From contig CAZMMV010000018.1 of assembly GCA_964567475.1 (NCBI GenBank), positions 1-25,884 of the forward strand: a stretch of DNA of 25,884 bases. The letters are read 5' to 3'. Of this stretch, positions 7,346-15,372 are shown piece by piece. The notes under the pieces were generated by a model. It did no database searches. It saw only the letters and a list, made by a program, of their open reading frames with translations, and was not told where the DNA came from. Made by a program: the position numbers and the translations under genes. Positions within the stretch are counted from its first letter, which is position 1. Each line of letters begins with the position of its first letter. The DNA comes from CAZMMV01 sp964567475. GTDB lineage: Bacteria > Bacillota > Clostridia > Tissierellales > Tissierellaceae.

Positions 7346-8023
7346 CTATTGCTTTTTCATTATTTTTATATTACTAGTTTCATAGTTAGTTTCTGAATGG
7401 ACAATTTCTAGTATTTTAACCATATCTTGTTCATTTAATTCATCAATTGAAACCACTACTTTTACATCCTCTTCAGTTAAAAATACTAGGGCATCTTCAT
7501 ATCCTTTTCCTTTAATTAAACCTTCCATTTGAAGTTCCTTTTCTGAAATATTTCCTAGTTTTATAATTTCTTTTTGAGCCTCGTCCATCATAGTTTTATT
7601 TGTATTTTCATTGTTAACCATTTCATCTAATCTATCTACTAAAGAAGCTCTTAATTTATCCCTAGATAACCTATACTCTACAAAATAATTTTTAGAATTC
7701 ATACTAGACTCAGTGTACATAGTTTCTAAAGTCTCTTTATCTACCTTTTTAATAGAATCAACTGTAACTATCTTATCCTTATCATGTAATTTAGTTTTCT
7801 TAGCAGTTTTTTTAGCATCTTCATTCTTATCTTTAACAAGATTTTTTTCTTTATTATCATTTTTCTCTTCTTTATACTTTGCCATTTGATCCATTTCATA
7901 ATTCTTATAATCCTTAGAAGATTTTCTTTGAGATTGTTGTGTCAATTGATGATTTAAATATCCAGTAAATACTAACAATACTACTAATAAGCCTATTATA
8001 GCTGGTCTCTTAATTTTAAACAT
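7346..8023 (-). CDS. spoIIIAH: Stage III sporulation protein AH
   Basis: SpoIIIAH sits in the mother-cell membrane around the engulfed forespore and pairs across the intermembrane space with forespore SpoIIQ (or a counterpart), forming the channel that keeps late forespore transcription active. The 225-aa product has one N-terminal membrane helix (about 8-27), a Lys/Asp/Asn-rich linker (35-90), and a C-terminal YscJ/FliF-like ring-building domain starting near the YFVEYRLSRDKLRASLVDRL segment and ending SNIKIMKKQ. ATG start after AAGGAGG, which overlaps the end of spoIIIAG. It is the last gene of the operon. No terminator is seen before the Asp23 promoter, so sporulation transcripts may run into that gene. 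Confidence 0.93.
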   Translation of the reverse strand: MFKIKRPAIIGLLVVLLVFTGYLNHQLTQQSQRKSSKDYKNYEMDQMAKYKEEKNDNKEKNLVKDKNEDAKKTAKKTKLHDKDKIVTVDSIKKVDKETLETMYTESSMNSKNYFVEYRLSRDKLRASLVDRLDEMVNNENTNKTMMDEAQKEIIKLGNISEKELQMEGLIKGKGYEDALVFLTEEDVKVVVSIDELNEQDMVKILEIVHSETNYETSNIKIMKKQ

Positions 8024-8024
8024 A

Positions 8025-8615
8025 TTAATCCTCCTTACTTGAAAAAATTTGAACTTTATTACCCTTTATACCTAATACTGTTTTTACAGCTTCATAAAGA
8101 GATTCTTTTAGCAAAGGATCATCTGCTCCTTCTGCCATTACAATAACTCCTTGAACCTTTGGTTTTATTTCTTTTATAACCAATAGGTCATCATTATTTC
8201 CTTTAGTAACTACTTGAACTGTTAAATCCTCCCTATCCATCTTCCTTGTTCCTCCTTCAGCATCTTCTTCCACAGTGTTCTCAGAAACAGTAGTGGTGTT
8301 TTTAGCCGCAATCTTCTCAACTGTACTTTCTAAAGTTATCATTACATTAACCCTTCCTACCCCCTTTAGTTCACTTAAGATATTGATTAATTTATCTTCT
8401 AAATATAAACCATAATCTTTCTCTGTTGTATCTATATAATCTTTTTTAGTTTCATCTATTAGATATTTAGGATTGTTTTTTTTTCTATCAATAGAAGCAT
8501 TGGCTATAATTAAAAGTATGATAGAAGCTAATAATATTATGAATAAATTATGAATAAATTTTTTGTTATTATTTTTTTCAAGATGTATTTTAATTTTATT
8601 AAAGATATCTTTCAT
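8025..8615 (-). CDS. spoIIIAG: Stage III sporulation protein AG
   Basis: SpoIIIAG forms a large ring in the mother-cell membrane of the feeding channel. The start is placed at the ATG at 8615 (196 aa), 6 nt after AAAGGTG; a GTG three codons earlier lies within that site. One membrane helix spans about 21-41. The periplasmic-side domain contains the conserved segment Y-L-E-D-K-L, then ILSELKGVGRVNVMITLES and, near the end, GVIVMAEGADDPLLKESLYEAVKTVLGI, typical of the family. A Glu/Thr-rich insert (AKNTTTVSENTVEEDAEG) lies in the middle, as in homologues. It sits between spoIIIAF and spoIIIAH in standard order. Confidence 0.95.
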   Translation of the reverse strand: MKDIFNKIKIHLEKNNNKKFIHNLFIILLASIILLIIANASIDRKKNNPKYLIDETKKDYIDTTEKDYGLYLEDKLINILSELKGVGRVNVMITLESTVEKIAAKNTTTVSENTVEEDAEGGTRKMDREDLTVQVVTKGNNDDLLVIKEIKPKVQGVIVMAEGADDPLLKESLYEAVKTVLGIKGNKVQIFSSKED

Positions 8616-8639
8616 CTTATTCACCTTTCTTTTTTATCT

Positions 8640-9257
8640 TTATTCTATTTTTATATCAGCAATATCTATAGACAGTTCTTTTGATATCATCTTTTTTATT
8701 TTCTTATACTCCTTAGGCTCCTCTATATTTTTATTTGAATCACCTTCTCCTTTCTCTCTATTTACCTCTACCTTAGGAACCTTTTCAATAGAAACAATCT
8801 CTTCATTATTATTCTTTTGTTTTTCCTCTTTTTCTTTATATAAAGATATTTTTATAGATTTAATATCCTCATAATCCATTTTTGTTTTTTCAAGTTCTAT
8901 ATAAACATCGGCTACTTTGTATTCCCAGCTTTCTTCTATTAAATATATTATTTGATTTTTTAATTTTTCCTTAAATAATTTTTCTATTTGTTCGTCTTGG
9001 TCCATAGAATAATCATTTTCTAGATTATCTTCTAAGTTTTCAGCTTTAGTATAATTATCCACCATATTATTTATATTGAAATCGTAATTAATTAATCTTG
9101 CAAATGGACTAATTATAACAATAATAATTAATAAACCTATTATAAGATCAATATATCTTTTCATATTTCCTTTAGGCATAATAAGTTCTGCAATGAAAAT
9201 AATTATAAATATAACAACAATATCCTTTAACCAAGCACTTATAAAATTGACTATCAC
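8640..9257 (-). CDS. spoIIIAF: Stage III sporulation protein AF
   Basis: SpoIIIAF is a membrane component of the SpoIIIA-SpoIIQ channel with a ring-building-like soluble domain. The 205-aa product has two membrane helices near the N-terminus (about 8-26 and 36-57), with the family-typical W-L-K-D-I-V opening and an M-P-K-G-N-M-K-R-Y motif in the short loop between them. A charged linker and a C-terminal domain ending IADIKIE follow. The start is a GTG at 9257, 8 nt after AGGTG. It is separated from spoIIIAE by 11 nt. Sequence outside the helices is weakly conserved in the family, so the call leans on topology and operon position. Confidence 0.9.
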   Translation of the reverse strand: MIVNFISAWLKDIVVIFIIIFIAELIMPKGNMKRYIDLIIGLLIIIVIISPFARLINYDFNINNMVDNYTKAENLEDNLENDYSMDQDEQIEKLFKEKLKNQIIYLIEESWEYKVADVYIELEKTKMDYEDIKSIKISLYKEKEEKQKNNNEEIVSIEKVPKVEVNREKGEGDSNKNIEEPKEYKKIKKMISKELSIDIADIKIE

Positions 9258-9268
9258 TATAAAAACAC

Positions 9269-10426
9269 CTACCTTAACATTAGTAAATTATTTCCAGCTT
9301 CAACAATAATAGTTATAGTTATAAAAAACATCGTTGCCGCAGATATCAAACTAACTAAGATAAGTAAAAGAGACTTTGATACCTGATTAAAGAATTCCAC
9401 TAGATTTATGGATCCTATGGGTTCTAATATTACACCAATTATTCTATAGACAAATAACAAAACAGCTATTTTTATAATTGGCAAAATACATATAAAAAGC
9501 AATATAAAAAGTCCAATAAAACCAAGTCCATTTTTTAATATTGCTGAACAACCTACTACCACATCTACTGCTTCAGATAAAAATGATCCTACTATTGGAA
9601 TAAATCTATCAACAGCAAATTTTGCAGTCCTTATAGTCAGTCCATCTATTTTTGTTCCCAAACCATATATAGTTATTATTCCTACAAATAAAGTAAAAGC
9701 TCCTGTTATTATAAAAGTGATAATTTCTCTTCCAAGCTCTGATAATTTAGTAAACTCAACTCTATTTGATATATTACTAATAGTACTTATAATAAAAGAA
9801 AAATATATTAAAGGAAAGATTATATCCTTTATTAAAATACCTATTAAATTTACAGAAACTAATATCATAGGATGAAATAACATCCTAGTATTTGGTCCAG
9901 ATACAGCAGTTAGCAAAGTCAATAAAACTGGGAGAATAACTTGCATAAAATCAACCATTTTATATATAGTATCTCTTGCTAAATCCATTATTTGAGAGAA
10001 GCTACTTATAACTAAAATTCCTATTAAAGCATAAGTTATATAATTTGCTAACTCAGAAATAGATTTACTTTCAAATGTAGATTGCAAATTAGTTAAAACA
10101 GACGATATTAAAGTTATAACAAGTATTTTAGATAACAAACCCAAGCTTATTCTTAATTCGTTAAAAAATATAGTTGAAAAATATCTTCCAAAGTCTTTTA
10201 TATTGAATGATATTTCTCCTTTAATTAAACTAATTAAGAAATCCTTAACTTTTATTTCTGGCAAAACACCAATTTCATCCTTCATATCATTTAATATGTT
10301 CTCTAATTCTTGTGTATTAAGTTTATCAACTTGTTCATCTATAATATTTAAATTTTCATTTTCACAATAAGCTATATTTATACTAAATATAAAAAATACA
10401 ACTATAATAAATAAACTCTTTTTCAT
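9269..10426 (-). CDS. spoIIIAE: Stage III sporulation protein AE
   Basis: SpoIIIAE is the largest membrane protein of the channel and probably forms the export pore with SpoIIIAB-AD, by analogy with type III secretion. The start is set at the ATG at 10426 (385 aa), 5 nt after GGTGG. A GTG at 10441 overlaps the spoIIIAD stop and is less well placed. An N-terminal signal-like segment (about 3-22) ends A-Y-C, followed by a soluble stretch (25-85) and then about seven or eight membrane helices. Typical family pieces are the LPVLLTLLTAVSG region and the GTKIDGLTIRTAKFAVDRFIPIVGSFLSEAVD region. It follows spoIIIAD directly, so translation is likely coupled. Confidence 0.95.
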   Translation of the reverse strand: MKKSLFIIVVFFIFSINIAYCENENLNIIDEQVDKLNTQELENILNDMKDEIGVLPEIKVKDFLISLIKGEISFNIKDFGRYFSTIFFNELRISLGLLSKILVITLISSVLTNLQSTFESKSISELANYITYALIGILVISSFSQIMDLARDTIYKMVDFMQVILPVLLTLLTAVSGPNTRMLFHPMILVSVNLIGILIKDIIFPLIYFSFIISTISNISNRVEFTKLSELGREIITFIITGAFTLFVGIITIYGLGTKIDGLTIRTAKFAVDRFIPIVGSFLSEAVDVVVGCSAILKNGLGFIGLFILLFICILPIIKIAVLLFVYRIIGVILEPIGSINLVEFFNQVSKSLLLILVSLISAATMFFITITIIVEAGNNLLMLR

Positions 10427-10437
10427 ATGTTCCACCT

Positions 10438-10824
10438 TCACGGAAGTATTTTTATAATTAATTCCATTAATGATAAGAGAATTGGAATAGCAAGAACCAT
10501 TATAATAACCTTTCCACCTAGTTCGATTTTCATCGCTATACTGTTTTCCCCTGCATCACGTGATATTTGAGCTCCAAACTCTACTAAATACGCCATACCT
10601 ATTATCTTTAAGAGAGTAGTAAAATAATCAAATTCTATATTTACCCTTCTAGCTAATGTATTTAGAGTTTGTACAACATATGATAGTTCTCCTAAAATCA
10701 TTGTAAATATAAGAATTCCTGTTATTAAACTAATATATAATGAAAAATCTTGTCTAACATTTTTTAATATAACAGCAAAGAAAGTAGCAACAATACCAAT
10801 TCCAACTATCTTAAAAATATCCAT
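10438..10824 (-). CDS. spoIIIAD: Stage III sporulation protein AD
   Basis: SpoIIIAD is a small polytopic membrane protein of the SpoIIIA complex. At 128 aa it has the usual family length. Hydrophobic helices lie at about 2-20, 30-52, 70-87 and 105-126, and the loop before the last contains the family-typical Q-I-S-R-D-A-G-E-N-S-I-A segment. Conserved A-R-R-V-N occurs in the middle. ATG start after GGGGAG, 13 nt after spoIIIAC. Confidence 0.95.
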   Translation of the reverse strand: MDIFKIVGIGIVATFFAVILKNVRQDFSLYISLITGILIFTMILGELSYVVQTLNTLARRVNIEFDYFTTLLKIIGMAYLVEFGAQISRDAGENSIAMKIELGGKVIIMVLAIPILLSLMELIIKILP

Positions 10825-10837
10825 TTATATCTCCCCA

Positions 10838-11032
10838 TTAAAGTTTAAATAGTACTTTTACATTATCAAATAATTTAGCTACTAAATTTATTACAATTCC
10901 CAGTACAATAATTACACCTATTAATGTAGTCAAAAAAGCATATTCTTCCTTACCAGATTTCTCTAACACTATATTTAATACTGCAACTACCATTCCTATG
11001 CCAGCAATTTTAAAAATTAAATCTACTTCCAT
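10838..11032 (-). CDS. spoIIIAC: Stage III sporulation protein AC
   Basis: This 64-aa protein of two membrane helices (about 5-22 and 32-55) matches SpoIIIAC in length and in the opening V-D-L-I-F-K-I-A-G-I-G, followed by N-I-V-L-E-K-S-G-K-E-E-Y-A at the turn. It is part of the membrane portion of the feeding channel and is related to the N-terminal part of SpoIIIAD. ATG start after GGAGAG. It lies 12 nt from spoIIIAB. Confidence 0.95.
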   Translation of the reverse strand: MEVDLIFKIAGIGMVVAVLNIVLEKSGKEEYAFLTTLIGVIIVLGIVINLVAKLFDNVKVLFKL

Positions 11033-11044
11033 ATCTCATCTCTC

Positions 11045-11569
11045 CTATAAAAGTATAATTATAATTCCAATCCCAGTTATAATTCCTAAGCTTCTATATA
11101 GTTTTTCATTTTTATCCCTTTCAGATTTAGCTTCTAAAATAGCCTCATCTAATTGAATAAATATAAATATAAAGTTTTTCTCTTGATCTTTTCTATCCGA
11201 ATTTCCTATTACTCTTCCCAAATCCATGAATGTTTCAATTTCTTTCTTTTTAAAACAATAATTATTATATAAGTCATTTTCAATAGATAAAAAGCTATTA
11301 TAGATTAATCCTCTTTTATTTATTACTAAATCTCTTCTAATATCCGCAAATATTTGAGAAATTTTATGGTTAGATTTCTTACTAACATTTAGCAATGCTT
11401 GTGGTAGTGGAGTAGCTCCATATATAATTTCTGTTTCTAAAACTTTAATAGCCTGTTTTAAATAAATTAAATTATCTAATCTAGAACTATAAGTTTTCCC
11501 ATATATATAACCTAAATAGCTAGAAGAAAAAAATATAAATCCAGAAAATATAAATTTTATAACAAACAT
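11045..11569 (-). CDS. spoIIIAB: Stage III sporulation protein AB
   Basis: SpoIIIAB resembles the GspF/PilC platform fold and probably works next to the SpoIIIAA ATPase at the base of the channel. The start is placed at the ATG at 11569 (174 aa), 6 nt after AGAGTG and 13 nt after spoIIIAA. The longer frame to 11614 runs back into spoIIIAA and adds residues foreign to the family. Membrane helices lie at both ends (about 3-20 and 156-174). Between them is a helical domain with R-L-D-N-L-I-Y-L-K-Q-A-I-K-V-L-E-T-E-I-I-Y-G, then A-T-P-L-P-Q-A, which is the family signature. Confidence 0.93.
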   Translation of the reverse strand: MFVIKFIFSGFIFFSSSYLGYIYGKTYSSRLDNLIYLKQAIKVLETEIIYGATPLPQALLNVSKKSNHKISQIFADIRRDLVINKRGLIYNSFLSIENDLYNNYCFKKKEIETFMDLGRVIGNSDRKDQEKNFIFIFIQLDEAILEAKSERDKNEKLYRSLGIITGIGIIIILL

Positions 11570-11582
11570 ATTCATCACTCTT

Positions 11583-12557
11583 TCAAGAATAAATAGTCTT
11601 AAAATTAAAACCATCTACAATTTTATTAATTGTTCCTACACCCTTAGATCTATCTAATAATATAATTCTTTCAAATACCTTTTCTTTAAATAATTCTTTC
11701 ATACTAGGCTTGCCCATTATTTCCTTTAATGAACTTCCATGAATAGTAGCAATAAGCTTTATGCCTGCCTTTAAAGCTTCATGTATAGCCTCTACGTCTT
11801 TTATGCTACCTATTTCATCTACTGCTATAATATCTGGAGACATTGACCTTATTGCCATTATTATGCCATCAGATTTCATGCAAGCATCTAATACATCTGT
11901 TCTAAGTCCAATATCATTTTGAGGCATACCTTGATACATACCTGCAATTTCAGACCTTTCATCTATTACACTAACCTTAAATCCCGTTTTATTTTGTGAA
12001 AAGTCTCCATTACTTAAATTTCTTATTATATCTCTTAAAAGTGTAGTCTTACCACATTGAGGAGCTGAAACTATTAGGGTATTGTAAAGAATATTAGGGT
12101 TTTTAAGTAAATAAGGAATAATATTATTAGATATACCTATTTTTTCTCTCCCTATCCTTATGTTTAAAGAAGATATATCAGTTATAGTTTCAATTCCTCT
12201 AGATCCATATATTATTTTTCCACCTATCCCTACTCTATGACCACCTTTTATAGTTATATATCCATTTCTGATTTCTTCAGTATATGCATATATAGAATAA
12301 TTACTTATTAATTGAAAAGTATCTCTTATGTGTTGGTCCTTAACTATAAAAGGCTTATATAATTCCATTGTTAATTTTCCATTTTTGGAAACGAAATAAT
12401 CTTTACCTCTACAGTTAATAGTAAGAGGGTTTCCATTTCTAATTCTTATTTCCTCAATGTTTTCTTTAAACTTAATAGGAATATTTATTAAGATTTTATT
12501 TAACTCTTCACATAAATTTTCAATCAACAAATCATATACTTTTGTTTTTATTAGCAC
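11583..12557 (-). CDS. spoIIIAA: Stage III sporulation protein AA, ATPase
   Basis: SpoIIIAA is the cytoplasmic secretion-type ATPase that powers the SpoIIIA-SpoIIQ channel from the mother cell. The 324-aa product has an N-terminal domain with E-E-I-R-I-R (35-40) and a GGHRVGIGGK segment (105-114). The P-loop is APQCGKTT (165-172), with IDERSEIAG (198-206) and Walker B DIIAVDEIG (242-250) followed by TIHG (271-274). The start is a GTG at 12557, 8 nt after GGAGG. It is the first gene of the operon and lies just downstream of a sigma-E-like promoter. Confidence 0.96.
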   Translation of the reverse strand: MLIKTKVYDLLIENLCEELNKILINIPIKFKENIEEIRIRNGNPLTINCRGKDYFVSKNGKLTMELYKPFIVKDQHIRDTFQLISNYSIYAYTEEIRNGYITIKGGHRVGIGGKIIYGSRGIETITDISSLNIRIGREKIGISNNIIPYLLKNPNILYNTLIVSAPQCGKTTLLRDIIRNLSNGDFSQNKTGFKVSVIDERSEIAGMYQGMPQNDIGLRTDVLDACMKSDGIIMAIRSMSPDIIAVDEIGSIKDVEAIHEALKAGIKLIATIHGSSLKEIMGKPSMKELFKEKVFERIILLDRSKGVGTINKIVDGFNFKTIYS

Positions 12558-12579
12558 AACATGTCCCTCCCTTATATAA

Positions 12580-12607
12580 ATTCTATGAACTTGTTCAGTA
12601 TATATTC
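12580..12607 (-). promoter_or_regulatory. Sigma-E type promoter of the spoIIIA operon
   Basis: GAATAT (12607-12602) is followed after 14 nt by CATAGAAT (12587-12580), which fits the sigma-E consensus (ATA-type -35, 14-15 nt, CATAcaaT). In Bacillus subtilis spoIIIA is a sigma-E operon. The -35 directly abuts the T-run of the upstream terminator. The 5' leader would be about 16 nt. Confidence 0.75.
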
Positions 12608-12608
12608 C

Positions 12609-12647
12609 AAAAAAAAATATCCCTAGTTTAAAAACTAGGGATATTTT
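12609..12647 (-). terminator. Strong intrinsic terminator after the efp / CD1247-like unit
   Basis: A perfect 16-bp stem (12647-12632 with 12629-12614) with a 2-nt gap is followed on the minus strand by a run of about nine T. It begins 10 nt past the CD1247-like stop codon and insulates the spoIIIA operon from vegetative transcription. Confidence 0.92.
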
Positions 12648-12656
12648 CTAATTAAT

Positions 12657-12980
12657 TTATTCTTCATCCTCTATATCGCAATGTGAACAACAATCTTCAT
12701 CATCACAATATTCTTCAAAATCAAAGTCATCTTCAAAATCATCTTCATCATAATCTATTCCATAAATGTCTTCTTCTATTTCAGCTAAATCTTCATCCAT
12801 GAAATCAACATATTCTTCTAATTCAATTTGACTTTCTATAGTATCACCTAATACATCAGCAAATTCTTCTAATGTATCTACTACATGAAGAAGTAACTTG
12901 CCTTCTTTGGAACTCTCTTCAACTCCTAAACCTTCAGCTAATCCCTTTAAATAGGCTACCTTTTCTGTTAAATAATTCAT
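12657..12980 (-). CDS. CD1247-like small acidic protein of unknown function
   Basis: This 107-aa protein opens with the motif V-A-Y-L-K-G-L-A-E-G-L-G (8-19), which I associate with the clostridial CD1247 N-terminal domain family. A helical segment (20-55) follows, then a very acidic tail. The end carries C-D-D-E-D-C-C-S-H-C-D, four cysteines and a histidine that could bind a metal; relatives often have a zinc-ribbon-like end, but here the spacing is not a clean CxxC pair. Its function is unknown. It lies 38 nt after efp with no promoter between, so it is probably co-transcribed with efp. ATG start after AGGAGGG. Confidence 0.75.
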   Translation of the reverse strand: MNYLTEKVAYLKGLAEGLGVEESSKEGKLLLHVVDTLEEFADVLGDTIESQIELEEYVDFMDEDLAEIEEDIYGIDYDEDDFEDDFDFEEYCDDEDCCSHCDIEDEE

Positions 12981-13018
12981 ATTAACCCTCCTAAATTTAT
13001 ATTATATTACATTATTAC

Positions 13019-13576
13019 CTATTTTCTTGATAAATACTCACCTGTTCTAGTATCTATCTTAATTATATCATTTTGATTTACAAACAAAGGTACATTAAAC
13101 GTTGCACCTGTCTCTACTGTAGCTGGTTTGGTCGCTCCTTGAGCAGTATCACCTTTTACACCAGGTTCTGTAGCTGTAACTTCTAATTCCACAAAATTAG
13201 GTGGAATTACTTCAAAAGCATTTCCCTTATAAAACTTAATTGTAGCATTATCATTTTCTTTTAAATATACAATAGCTTCTTCCATGGCTAACTTATCCAC
13301 TGGTAATTGCTCATATGTTTCATTATCCATAAAATAATACAATGATCCATCATTATATAAATATTGCATTTCCTTAGTTTCTATAACTGCCTTAGGAAAC
13401 TTTTCACTAGGGTTAAATGTTTCATCCCTTGTAGCTCCTGACATTACATTTCTAATTTTAGCCCTAACAAAAGCAGCTCCTTTACCTGGTTTAACATGTT
13501 GAAAATCTATTATTTGAAATATATCTCCATCTTTTTCAAATGTAACTCCTTTTCTGAAATCTCCTGCTGATAACAT
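13019..13576 (-). CDS. efp: Translation elongation factor P
   Basis: EF-P binds between the P and E sites of ribosomes stalled at consecutive prolines and stimulates peptide bond formation. The 185-aa product shows the three-domain layout. The loop K-P-G-K-G-A-A-F puts the modifiable Lys at position 32, as in Bacillus where it carries an aminopentanol group. The family signature appears late (K-G-D-T-A-Q-G-A-T-K-P-A at about 142-153) and the end is R-T-G-E-Y-L-S-R-K. ATG start after GAGGAGG. It is preceded by a leader of about 100 nt. Confidence 0.97.
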   Translation of the reverse strand: MLSAGDFRKGVTFEKDGDIFQIIDFQHVKPGKGAAFVRAKIRNVMSGATRDETFNPSEKFPKAVIETKEMQYLYNDGSLYYFMDNETYEQLPVDKLAMEEAIVYLKENDNATIKFYKGNAFEVIPPNFVELEVTATEPGVKGDTAQGATKPATVETGATFNVPLFVNQNDIIKIDTRTGEYLSRK

Positions 13577-13683
13577 GCTTATATTCCTCCTCTATATACT
13601 TGTTTCAAGTTTTAAAATATGGATATCAATCTAATAACCAATTTCACAATAGCTTGTTAAAGTTATCCTCTTCTTTCCAATTA

Positions 13684-13712
13684 ATTATATCAGTCTATAT
13701 ATATTTACTCAA
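13684..13712 (-). promoter_or_regulatory. Sigma-A type promoter of efp
   Basis: TTGAGT (13712-13707) and TATAAT (13689-13684) are spaced by 17 nt with an extended -10 TG. The predicted start is near 13677, leaving a ~100-nt leader in which I see no known riboswitch. It separates efp from the pilus genes, after which I find no clear terminator. Confidence 0.78.
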
Positions 13713-13737
13713 GAACAAATTTTATCATATTATAATT

Positions 13738-14766
13738 CTAATTACCACTTCTTATTAAATTAATATTTATATCTAAAAATCCGGGAATAAAAGTTCCATA
13801 TTTATAAACTAAAAATTTATTATATTGCAAATCTAAACCTTCACTTAATCCTTGTGATATATTTGTATTTGATAATATAATCATCCCATTTATCTCAGGA
13901 TTTACTTCACTTTCTATTTTTATTTCACCATCTTTTATTATTATAATTCCATTAAATATAAATTTACCAGAAATCGTTAAATCCCCTTCAATATACATTA
14001 TACCAGATAATTCTACTAATTTGTTATCACAATTAATATATAGATTAGTTTCTTTATTTTTAGGCTTTTTTATAACAATAAAAACTTCCTTTTTACTAAA
14101 TACTTCATTATAGGGATATTCCATGGTATCTCTTAGACAGATTAAATTATACATTTCATTATCCAACTTATTCAAAGAAACATTACTAAAATCACATAGT
14201 TCTGAAGTATACAGGAATTCTGCTTTATCAATATTCTTAGAACTTATATTTTCCTCTATATTTATTAAAAGAGTTTCTAACTCATTCTTATATTCATCTT
14301 CTACAGTATTTATATCCAATATTGCCTCTTCTATTTCAAATAATCTATTTACTAAATTAATTGATGCTTGAATGCTAGTATTTACATTTTTATAGTCTGA
14401 TTGAGTTTTAAGTATCATTTGTTTTCTATTATCTTTATCCTGAAAATTCAGCTTAACACTATTATAAGTATCATATTTATCTAAATCAAATTGATCAATT
14501 ATAATATCTTTTGGTTTTGTAGCAAAGTTATGAGTTCTAAAAACATCTAATATTATAGGATGAATTTGATCTGTGTAATATTTTTTGTCATAAATAGACA
14601 TTAAAACCTTATCTTCAGCACAATAATAGGACTGAATCTTATTTATACCTGAATTTAATATCATTATTTGCATTTTTACTAATATACCTATTTCTAAAAT
14701 TATAATCATTGATATAGACATTACTGTAATAGCTATAATAGAAACATATCCATCTCTAGTCCTCAA
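13738..14766 (-). CDS. PilX/GspK-like minor pilin component
   Basis: The 342-aa product has a short basic leader ending G6-Y7 and a hydrophobic helix (about 8-32), like a type III signal, but lacks the Glu at mature position 5; absence of this Glu is typical of GspK-like tip subunits. A helical region with a C-A-E-D motif (50-53) follows. The C-terminal part has repeated short beta segments (L-S-G-I-M-Y-I-E-G-D-L-T-I-S-G-K-F, then a Gly/Ile-rich strand), as in PilX-like Firmicute proteins with a polymer-like beta end. The start is a TTG at 14766 with GGAGG 7 nt upstream. It is the last gene of the pilus cluster. Confidence 0.72.
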   Translation of the reverse strand: MRTRDGYVSIIAITVMSISMIIILEIGILVKMQIMILNSGINKIQSYYCAEDKVLMSIYDKKYYTDQIHPIILDVFRTHNFATKPKDIIIDQFDLDKYDTYNSVKLNFQDKDNRKQMILKTQSDYKNVNTSIQASINLVNRLFEIEEAILDINTVEDEYKNELETLLINIEENISSKNIDKAEFLYTSELCDFSNVSLNKLDNEMYNLICLRDTMEYPYNEVFSKKEVFIVIKKPKNKETNLYINCDNKLVELSGIMYIEGDLTISGKFIFNGIIIIKDGEIKIESEVNPEINGMIILSNTNISQGLSEGLDLQYNKFLVYKYGTFIPGFLDININLIRSGN

Positions 14767-14784
14767 GATAAGACCTCCAATTAT

Positions 14785-15372
14785 TTAATAATCTATTTCA
14801 CATCTAATATACATCTCTGATTTTAGGTCTAATTTAGTTCTATCATTATATTTAAGTTTTAAATCAAGATTAATAGTAGAATTTTCAATATCTAAATTAC
14901 TTTTATCAATACTTTCTATAAATTGACATAAAGTATTGAAGCCTTTAAACTTATCTTGACTAGGATATTTACCATTGAAATACTTTCCTCTTTTAGTTTC
15001 ACAGCCAATACGTATGAGTTTATTCTGATTTGTATAATAAGTATAATATCTATCTCGATCTCTAAGATCATCTTCTGTCATTATGACAAAGCCAATATTA
15101 GTAGGATACTTGCTAACTAGTCCTCTTATATTATCTGATGCAATAATCTTATCTCCAGATTTAATTCCATCTTTTATATATTCTAAAGCATAGTTTCCAT
15201 TTAATATTAATTCATCTCTTTCCTCTACCAAAGAGCAAGAATTTATAGATAAGTTTAATATAGCTATAAGAGGTACAACAACTATAGAAGCTAATCCTAA
15301 AGTTAATATTAATTCAATTAAAGTAAATCCTTTGTTTTTATTTTGAGGGAAGCAATGCTTTATACTGAACAT
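14785..15372 (-). CDS. Type IV minor prepilin, PilW-like
   Basis: Prepilin with a 15-residue leader (counted from the ATG at 15372) ending N-K-G, then F-T-L-I-E-L-I-L, the class-III cleavage site with Glu at +5. The hydrophobic helix continues to about residue 40. The remaining ~155 residues form a pseudopilin head, with A-L-E-Y-I-K-D-G-I-K-S-G after the helix as in PilW-type proteins. The frame extends to 15393, but AGGAGG lies inside that extension. The ATG at 15372 is 12 nt after it, a rather long spacing, so the start is not certain. It overlaps the previous minor pilin gene by about 35 nt. Confidence 0.82.
   Translation of the reverse strand: MFSIKHCFPQNKNKGFTLIELILTLGLASIVVVPLIAILNLSINSCSLVEERDELILNGNYALEYIKDGIKSGDKIIASDNIRGLVSKYPTNIGFVIMTEDDLRDRDRYYTYYTNQNKLIRIGCETKRGKYFNGKYPSQDKFKGFNTLCQFIESIDKSNLDIENSTINLDLKLKYNDRTKLDLKSEMYIRCEIDY

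Noticed and set aside
11569..11614. Longer SpoIIIAB starting at 11614
   Set aside because: It would extend into spoIIIAA and place extra residues before the family's N-terminal membrane helix; the ATG at 11569 gives the usual length.
13577..13683. Riboswitch or T-box in the ~100-nt efp leader
   Set aside because: Only a weak 5-bp hairpin (ACTTG/CAAGT) is seen; there is no T-box sequence and no terminator.
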